DNA from: Lactobacillales bacterium
Lineage (GTDB): Bacteria; Bacillota; Bacilli; Lactobacillales; Vagococcaceae
Reading direction: 5' to 3'
DNA: 5,619 nucleotides
Assembly: GCA_015655485.1 (NCBI GenBank)
Contig: JAATEZ010000217.1
Location: 1 to 5,619 of the forward strand
A program made the position numbers and the translations under genes. Shown here piece after piece: positions 1 to 3,902 of the stretch (its first letter is position 1; the number at the start of each line of letters is the position of its first letter). The notes under the pieces are model-generated. The model was given only the letters and a program-made list of their open reading frames with translations. It did no database searches and had not been told where the DNA came from.

Positions 1-1
1 A

Positions 2-133
2 AAAATTAAAGAAATAAAAAGTTTTCATTATTCAATGGACTTTCCTTTTTTCCCGGATGATTTAAGTTTTGATCATTTAGGAAAAGGGGAACCAATGGAT
101 TTTAAAAACTTTTTCTATTTTTCAAAATTATAG
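2..133 (+). CDS. possible 3' end of an upstream gene (partial, unrecognised)
   Basis: One plus-strand frame is open from the first bases of the window to a TAG at 131-133, giving about 43 codons. The encoded tail is rich in Phe and Asp (it contains FPFFPDDLSFDHLGKGEP) and I recognise no family. Support is indirect: two inverted repeats that could end transcription begin at the stop codon (120-145 and 145-185). In such AT-rich DNA an open frame of this length has some chance of arising randomly, so it may be spurious. A short internal ATG at 95-97 behind a GGAAAAGGGG stretch would give only a 12-codon peptide, which I consider unlikely to be a gene. Confidence 0.22.
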   Translation, partial: KIKEIKSFHYSMDFPFFPDDLSFDHLGKGEPMDFKNFFYFSKL

Positions 134-145
134 TTGATTTTGAAA
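120..145. repeat. short AT-rich inverted repeat
   Basis: TTTCAAAAT (120-128) is matched by ATTTTGAAA (137-145), a perfect 9-bp stem with an 8-nt loop. It overlaps the stop codon of the possible upstream frame and abuts the next inverted repeat. It is too AT-rich to be a confident terminator alone. Confidence 0.4.
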
Positions 146-185
146 TAAAATCATGACAATGTGGATTATTTTGTCCTGATTTTAT
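145..185. terminator. inverted repeat, possible terminator of the upstream gene
   Basis: ATAAAATCATGACAA (145-159) pairs with TTGTCCTGATTTTAT (171-185): 15 positions with one T/C mismatch and an 11-nt loop. The descending arm ends in TTTTAT followed by GTTTT, so on the plus strand the hairpin is followed by T-rich DNA, as in an intrinsic terminator. It starts 12 nt after the TAG at 131-133. The stem is AT-rich with few GC pairs, so an operator or incidental repeat is also possible. Confidence 0.4.
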
Positions 186-224
186 GTTTTGCTAATATTT
201 ATCCCCTATCCTTAAAAAAGGTTA

Positions 225-230
225 TATGAT
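225..230 (+). promoter_or_regulatory. candidate -10 box for the lipoprotein gene
   Basis: TATGAT (225-230) matches the sigma-A -10 consensus at five of six positions and lies about 39 nt before the ATG at 269. No good -35 box is found 16-18 bp upstream, so an activator or another start site is possible. An alternative is TGCTAATAT (190-198), an extended -10 with TTGTCC at 171-176 and a 16-bp spacer. The choice between them is uncertain. Confidence 0.3.
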
Positions 231-268
231 ACAATTTGTTGGAATAAATCATAAAAAGGGGGCATAAA

Positions 269-1456
269 ATGAAGAAAAGTTTGCAAGTGTTGTTGGTAAG
301 TTTGGTGAGTATTCTGGTTTTGACCGGTTGTGGCAAAAGTATTCAAAAGGAGTATACGGATGGGTTGAAATCTCTCGCAGCCGAAGAAAAACAAGCGGGA
401 AAATTTGATTTTTCATTCAAGAAACTTGAGTTAGCTGATACGACGGCCAGTCAAGAAAATATTTATATGCACGCGATCATTACTCAGTTGAAAGATGTTA
501 CTTTTGAGGGAAATTATGCTGTGGATCAGACGAAGAAGAATGCAGTAGAATTAGATTTAAAATTGAAGGCTTTAGGAATAGAGCTCCCTGTTGAAGTTGT
601 GGGAAATGATGAGGATATCTATATGTCGACAAGTTTTATTTCTGGAATGTACAGCCTGGCCACTTCTTTATCAGGCACTGCGACGAGCTCAGCTGCGGAT
701 TTTGATGAATTAGAAGGCAAATACATTTCCATTCAAAATACAGAAGACCTATTAGGTACGAGCGGCACGACTAGTTCCAGTTCAACAGATGAAAAATCTT
801 TGAAAAATATGACAGCTTTTACAAAGGAATATCAAAAAAAAGTCTATGTCTACATCGAGTCTTTAGATAAAGCTGAATTTACTAAAAAAGAAGACACGAT
901 ATCCCATACTTTTACAAAAAAAGAACTCAATAAAATTTTATCGATCTACAATGAAGTGGCTAAATCGAAGAAAAAGTATAAAGATTTGATTTTGGAAGAG
1001 GACACCTTAAATTCATTAAAAGAATTTAAAAAATTGAACATGACTGTTGCGATCGATCCGGAAACTAAAAAAACAACAATAGATATGAACATGGCGCCTA
1101 AAGATACGGCTTCAGGTCTTAAATCTCTATCTTTTCAGTTGAATATGTCAGTCACAAAGTTCAAATCCACACCTGAAATGCCTGCTAAATCAGATATTAT
1201 TGATGAGGATCAATTAAAAGAGATCATGGACACTGCTTCATCTGTAACAAGTGGAACAACAACTAGTACAAATGATTCAATAACGGATACTGATTATACT
1301 TTTACTGATAGTGACTTTACCTATTTAAAAGAGGCACTTTCTAGTTATGCTGGACAATTAACCGCTGATCAGGTCGATCAAGTGATCGGCGAATATAAAT
1401 CAATGCTTACACAAGCACAGTACAGTGAGTTAAAAACTATGTTAATAGGTCAATAG
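269..1456 (+). CDS. secreted lipoprotein of unknown function, possibly LppX/LolA-like
   Basis: The 395-residue product begins with a lipoprotein signal peptide: MKK, a hydrophobic stretch at about residues 5-18, then the lipobox Leu18-Thr-Gly-Cys21. It should be diacylglycerated on Cys21 and held on the outer face of the membrane. The start is supported by AAGGGGG at 256-262, six bases before the ATG. The mature part is hydrophilic and Lys/Ser/Thr/Asp-rich, with two low-complexity Ser/Thr stretches (about residues 131-139 and 165-174) and a third near 324-335. The segment around 83-122 alternates polar and apolar residues (DLKLKALGIELPVEVVG then DIYMS). This resembles the beta strands of LppX/LolA-type lipid-binding lipoproteins, but that is an inference from pattern only. 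It appears monocistronic, ends before a large palindrome, and is convergent with the permease pair. I recognise no named family. Confidence 0.9.
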   Translation: MKKSLQVLLVSLVSILVLTGCGKSIQKEYTDGLKSLAAEEKQAGKFDFSFKKLELADTTASQENIYMHAIITQLKDVTFEGNYAVDQTKKNAVELDLKLKALGIELPVEVVGNDEDIYMSTSFISGMYSLATSLSGTATSSAADFDELEGKYISIQNTEDLLGTSGTTSSSSTDEKSLKNMTAFTKEYQKKVYVYIESLDKAEFTKKEDTISHTFTKKELNKILSIYNEVAKSKKKYKDLILEEDTLNSLKEFKKLNMTVAIDPETKKTTIDMNMAPKDTASGLKSLSFQLNMSVTKFKSTPEMPAKSDIIDEDQLKEIMDTASSVTSGTTTSTNDSITDTDYTFTDSDFTYLKEALSSYAGQLTADQVDQVIGEYKSMLTQAQYSELKTMLIGQ

Positions 1457-1463
1457 AACAATC

Positions 1464-1509
1464 AATCCCAAATAGAGCCGGACTGATCAGTCCGGCTCTA
1501 TTTGGGATT
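1464..1509. terminator. perfect 46-bp palindrome between convergent genes, probable bidirectional terminator
   Basis: Positions 1464-1509 form an uninterrupted perfect palindrome centred on GATC at 1485-1488, with arms of 23 bases that include the GC-rich AGAGCCGGACT. It begins seven bases after the lipoprotein stop and lies 48 bases beyond the stop of the convergent ATPase-like gene, a position suited to ending both transcripts. Neither side has a clean T-tract: CTATAATATTTG follows on the plus strand and GATTGTTC on the minus strand. It is therefore atypical as an intrinsic terminator. Confidence 0.65.
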
Positions 1510-1557
1510 CTATAATATTTGTTTCCTACTCATCGTTCAATTTTGCGTGATTCGAGC

Positions 1558-2124
1558 TTAATTAGAAATTTCTTCAGGTACTTCAATACAATAGTCATAA
1601 TAGGAACATGAAACAATATTTTGATCAGAAGTCAAAATAGCCACGGCTAAGTTATTGGTTTTAGCAAAAGTTTGGATGAACGGCAAAATCCCTTGAATTT
1701 GAGAGGGAGAAATCTGATCAAGCAGAGCGTCCATGATCAGCAGAGTTTGTTGTGACAAAACTGAACGAATCAATTGCAGCTCGATAAAAACAACTTCATT
1801 CATTGATTTTGCATCACTGGTCAAAATTTTTCGATCAATATGTAAGAGATCTAACCATTGATAAAGAATTTCTTGAATTTGTTTTCGGTGCCGGTTGAGC
1901 CCCATTAATAGATTATCTTCTACTGTAAGAAAAGGAACAAATGAATTTTGTGTGCTTAAAATAGAAAAGAAAGGGCGATTCTGCTGTTGAGAAAATAATT
2001 TATGGAATTTTTTGATATCAGTATGAATGTCTTTCTCTGATTCAAAAATAATAGTTACTGTTCCAGATTTAAAGCTTTGTTCCAGAGTCTTCAAATCAAA
2101 AGATTGCTGTTCTGTATATGACAT
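1558..2124 (-). CDS. degenerate ABC transporter ATPase-like protein (predicted non-hydrolysing)
   Basis: This 188-residue protein follows the outline of a MacB/LolD-type ABC ATPase but lacks the catalytic motifs. The strand before the P-loop is present (VTIIF, residues 23-27), but ESEKDIHTD (28-36) stands where GxxGxGKST belongs. A Q-loop with the usual context is kept (Gln59, then FVPFLTVEDNLLMGL). The LSGGQ site reads about NEVVF (109-113) ahead of IRSVL, where IARAL is usual. Walker B is TLLIMDAL with Asp132 but Ala133 in place of the catalytic Glu, and the switch histidine is Ser166 in ILTSDQ. Family members are usually about 220-250 residues. ATP hydrolysis is very unlikely, so a structural or regulatory role with the permease upstream is an inference. 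The start is supported by AGGAGGA (2138-2132), seven bases before the ATG. The gene lies 19 nt after the permease stop, probably in one operon. An early-stage pseudogene is the alternative. Confidence 0.85.
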   Translation of the reverse strand: MSYTEQQSFDLKTLEQSFKSGTVTIIFESEKDIHTDIKKFHKLFSQQQNRPFFSILSTQNSFVPFLTVEDNLLMGLNRHRKQIQEILYQWLDLLHIDRKILTSDAKSMNEVVFIELQLIRSVLSQQTLLIMDALLDQISPSQIQGILPFIQTFAKTNNLAVAILTSDQNIVSCSYYDYCIEVPEEISN

Positions 2125-2143
2125 CTTCTTGTCCTCCTAATGA

Positions 2144-2902
2144 TCAATGACTAAATATATACAAACTATAAACTGATGTCAACAATATAAGCGTAGTTAT
2201 GAAAATGGCAAGCAAAACCAATGAGTTTTGGCAAGTGAGTTGAAGAATAGTCATTAAATCCAACTGTTGCTCGGAACGCAAGTCGAACATAGACTCCCGG
2301 TTAAATGGAATCATTTCCACTTCGCTGGAGGTTTGAGTTTCGTCCGCATCTTGATTTTGTTTTGAGATCGTTAAAGTCGTTTGAGAAGGAAACGCCGCAT
2401 TGAAATCATTAGTATTAGCTGAAAGGATCGTTTGAGAAAAATTTCCTTGAAATAGTATCAGCAAGACGACAATAATGAGAAAACTAAAGAAAAAAGATAA
2501 AAGGAATTCCAGAGTAAGCTGCGAAACAGCCGAAATTTTCCTAGCGCCCAGAGTATGTAATGATTTGATCTCGTTTTTTCGAACATGCAAACAATAACCG
2601 ATAAGAAGGGAGAAAATGATTACCAGGACTAACAATAACAAAGTTCTTAAAGCTATATAATGGTTGATCACAAGCTGGCTCGTCTCGCTCATTTTATGAA
2701 AAAAACTTTTATTGACATTTGGTAAAATTGATTCAACAATGCTCCATTTATTCCTGAGTTGGACTAAATTTTCCGTTTCAGTATAGATCAAGCAAGAGAT
2801 CGATGTCAAAAGAAGTACTGAGCTGATAAATATCAGTGAAATAACAATACTTAGCTTTTTGTGATATTTTAGTCCGGAATAGGCATAGCGCAATTGTCGC
2901 AT
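2144..2902 (-). CDS. compact FtsX/MacB-like ABC transporter permease
   Basis: The 252-residue membrane protein has four predicted helices at about 17-39, 83-105, 130-151 and 227-249. The N-terminus (RQLRYAYSGLKYHKK) and the cytoplasmic RKNEIKSLHTLGARK (108-122) after the second helix match the FtsX-family pattern of a basic amphipathic start and an R/KEI...LGA coupling segment. The large extracytoplasmic domain usual between helices 1 and 2 in MacB-type permeases is cut to roughly 43 residues. Helices 3 and 4 are instead separated by about 75 hydrophilic residues (152-226). The start at 2902 is chosen for AGAGGTG (2915-2909), six bases upstream; the frame stays open upstream to 3121, but that stretch lies in apparent IS debris. 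The next gene encodes an ATPase-like partner that looks inactive. The substrate is unknown, and the protein could be a sensory or mechanotransmission module rather than a transporter. Confidence 0.82.
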   Translation of the reverse strand: MRQLRYAYSGLKYHKKLSIVISLIFISSVLLLTSISCLIYTETENLVQLRNKWSIVESILPNVNKSFFHKMSETSQLVINHYIALRTLLLLVLVIIFSLLIGYCLHVRKNEIKSLHTLGARKISAVSQLTLEFLLSFFFSFLIIVVLLILFQGNFSQTILSANTNDFNAAFPSQTTLTISKQNQDADETQTSSEVEMIPFNRESMFDLRSEQQLDLMTILQLTCQNSLVLLAIFITTLILLTSVYSLYIFSH

Positions 2903-2908
2903 GATTTT

Positions 2909-2915
2909 CACCTCT
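2909..2915 (-). promoter_or_regulatory. ribosome binding site that fixes the permease start
   Basis: On the minus strand AGAGGTG ends six bases before the ATG at 2902-2900. It is the only good Shine-Dalgarno match near an in-frame start, and it rejects the longer reading that begins with TTG at 3121. Confidence 0.75.
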
Positions 2916-2923
2916 AGATTTTT

Positions 2924-2929
2924 AGTATA
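2924..2929 (-). promoter_or_regulatory. candidate -10 box for the permease operon
   Basis: TATACT on the minus strand (2929-2924) matches the sigma-A -10 consensus at five of six positions, but it lies only about 21 bases before the ATG. The expected -35 position holds only T-rich DNA (ATATTT). If real, it would give a very short leader. Confidence 0.22.
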
Positions 2930-2992
2930 AAACAAAGTTGTGAAAAAAATATGAATAAAAATGGGAAAGGTATTCGAAAATTTTTTAAAAAA

Positions 2993-3055
2993 GGGTCTAT
3001 AATATCTGGTGTTGGCAACAGAGAAAAATTTCTCGGTTGTCAGCACTGCTTTTTT
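2993..3055. repeat. long hairpin in a possible ISL3-type insertion sequence end
   Basis: Positions 3009-3026 pair with 3029-3046: 18 positions with a single A/G mismatch, two G-T wobbles and a 2-base loop. The wobbles favour folding of the plus-strand RNA, and T6 follows at 3050-3055, so it could act as a plus-strand terminator. Just outside, GGGTCTATAATATCTGG begins at 2993 next to an AT-rich TTTTTTAAAAAA stretch. This resembles my memory of ISL3-family terminal repeats and their AT-rich targets. No transposase and no matching opposite end are found, so the IS assignment is weak. The hairpin itself is clear. Confidence 0.4.
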
Positions 3056-3193
3056 CTTTGTTGAGCCGAAAAAGAAAGAGATGCCTTGAAATCCTTTGAA
3101 ATTAAGGCCGATCAAAACCAATCAAAAAGAGAATTCAAGAGGTTCAACCCAAATACTATCAAAGAAATCTTCAATATTCTAGGCTTAAACCTT

Positions 3194-3220
3194 ATTTTGA
3201 AGAAAATTATTTTTCAAAAT
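3194..3220. repeat. inverted repeat at the end of the IS30 remnant
   Basis: ATTTTGAA (3194-3201) pairs perfectly with TTCAAAAT (3213-3220). The stem extends by two more pairs across a G/T position, leaving a small loop that contains the transposase stop codon. It may have been the IS's own 3' hairpin. No T-tract follows on the minus strand. Confidence 0.4.
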
Positions 3221-3412
3221 GTTGACGGTCTACTAAGCTAGGTAAAATGTTATTAGCTGGATAATCCAAAAATACTTCCGATGGTGTTCGATCCTTTAGA
3301 GCTTTTCTTGGAATGTTATTGTCTTAGGTTCTGGATTGAACGAAGGTGTCAAGGATTTTGTTGAAATTCATTGTTTTTTGGCAAGCCGTTTGATTTTTCA
3401 TGCAGGATGAGC
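3207..3412 (-). pseudogene. decayed C-terminus of an IS30-family transposase
   Basis: Read on the minus strand, three pieces in order match the end of IS30-type DDE transposases, which nick and join element ends. First comes AHPA in one frame (about 3412-3401), then HEKSNGL then PKNNEF in a second frame (from 3402). The second piece corresponds to the usual NENTNGL...FPKGTDF block that carries the catalytic Glu. The third frame gives FNKILDTFVQ, an in-frame TAA at 3326-3324, then 38 open codons (3323-3207) reading NNIPRKALKDRTPSEVF, the family's PRK.L..TP.EVF ending. Small deletions, a frame change and a stop codon show it is dead. Nothing upstream of AHP is recognisable, so most of the element is gone. 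It lies in a run of debris between the permease operon and ltaS. Confidence 0.72.
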
Positions 3413-3506
3413 CTTTGCCCATTATTTAATTGTATTTAGGGCTGGCCCGTTCATTTAAGTTAATTAATGAGTCAGCCGTTCAGATTCAGATTTCACTTTC
3501 GCTTAA

Positions 3507-3830
3507 TCACTGATTTTTATTTATCCACACTATTTGGCACAGAATCAAAATCGAATCATTTCTTTGCCGTCTTTGATTGTAAATAAAAAGAGCTGTGCCG
3601 CAAATCAGCAGAATCCTTGCTCCGGCAATTATATAGTTGAACTGCCTGCTTCACTGATCCCGGTTCCGCCGCCGGATCCAGGTGTCCAGACGGCCGTTTC
3701 CTGCTCTTGATAACAGACCTTTATTTTGATAATATGCAGCACCGTCATCCGCGGTTCATGCATTACAAGAAACAAAGACTCCTTTTTCTATAGTTCCAAA
3801 ATCAACAACAAGACTTGTTGAAAATGAGTT
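3507..3830 (-). pseudogene. decayed fragment, possibly the C-terminus of an LPXTG wall-anchored protein
   Basis: One minus-strand frame from 3830 to 3507 reads as protein-like sequence broken by two TGA codons (3758-3756 and 3653-3651). It gives STSLVVDFGTIEKGVFVSC, then DDGAAYYQNKGLLSRAGNG, then GARILLICGTALFIYNQRRQ. A second frame in the middle gives TPGSGGGTGISEAGSS, and further on LPEQG (3628-3614). Ordered together, the pieces resemble a surface-protein tail: a Gly/Ser/Thr linker, an LPxTG-like motif, a hydrophobic segment and a basic tail, as sortase substrates have. The stretch is visibly more GC-rich than its flanks. No start, ribosome binding site or upstream domain remains, because the ltaS terminator begins at 3831. 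Identity is an inference from motif order; a chance open stretch is the alternative. Confidence 0.4.
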
Positions 3831-3874
3831 AAAAAACCAACCAAAAAAATTTTATTTTTTTGGTTGGTTTTTTT
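3831..3874. terminator. ltaS: intrinsic terminator of ltaS, probably bidirectional
   Basis: A perfect 20-bp stem (3831-3850 with 3854-3873) closes on a 3-nt loop. The arms carry ACCAACC/GGTTGGT flanked by runs of A and T, so either strand shows a hairpin followed by a T-run. It starts 29 bases beyond the ltaS stop, the expected place for its terminator. It also marks the sharp boundary between ltaS and the decayed region. Confidence 0.88.
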
Positions 3875-3902
3875 GAAGATTATTTTTCTAAAGTTTTTTG
3901 CG

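Noticed and set aside
212..394. Minus-strand 60-codon open frame
   Set aside because: It overlaps the signal-peptide end of the lipoprotein gene and has no recognisable product; it is a shadow frame.
2903..3121. N-terminal extension of the permease frame up to a TTG at 3121 (73 extra codons)
   Set aside because: No ribosome binding site precedes it, the extra residues do not fit the FtsX family start, and the stretch overlaps the hairpin and IS-like end. The ATG at 2902 has a good site and a typical permease N-terminus.
3440..3477. Imperfect inverted repeat GGCTG...CAGCC with inner TCATT/AATGA
   Set aside because: The arms are short and interrupted, there is no T-tract, and it fits no terminator or IS end I can identify.
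3806..3820. Small hairpin CAACAA/TTGTTG with a 3-nt loop
   Set aside because: A 6-bp AT-rich stem is expected by chance and lies inside the decayed fragment.
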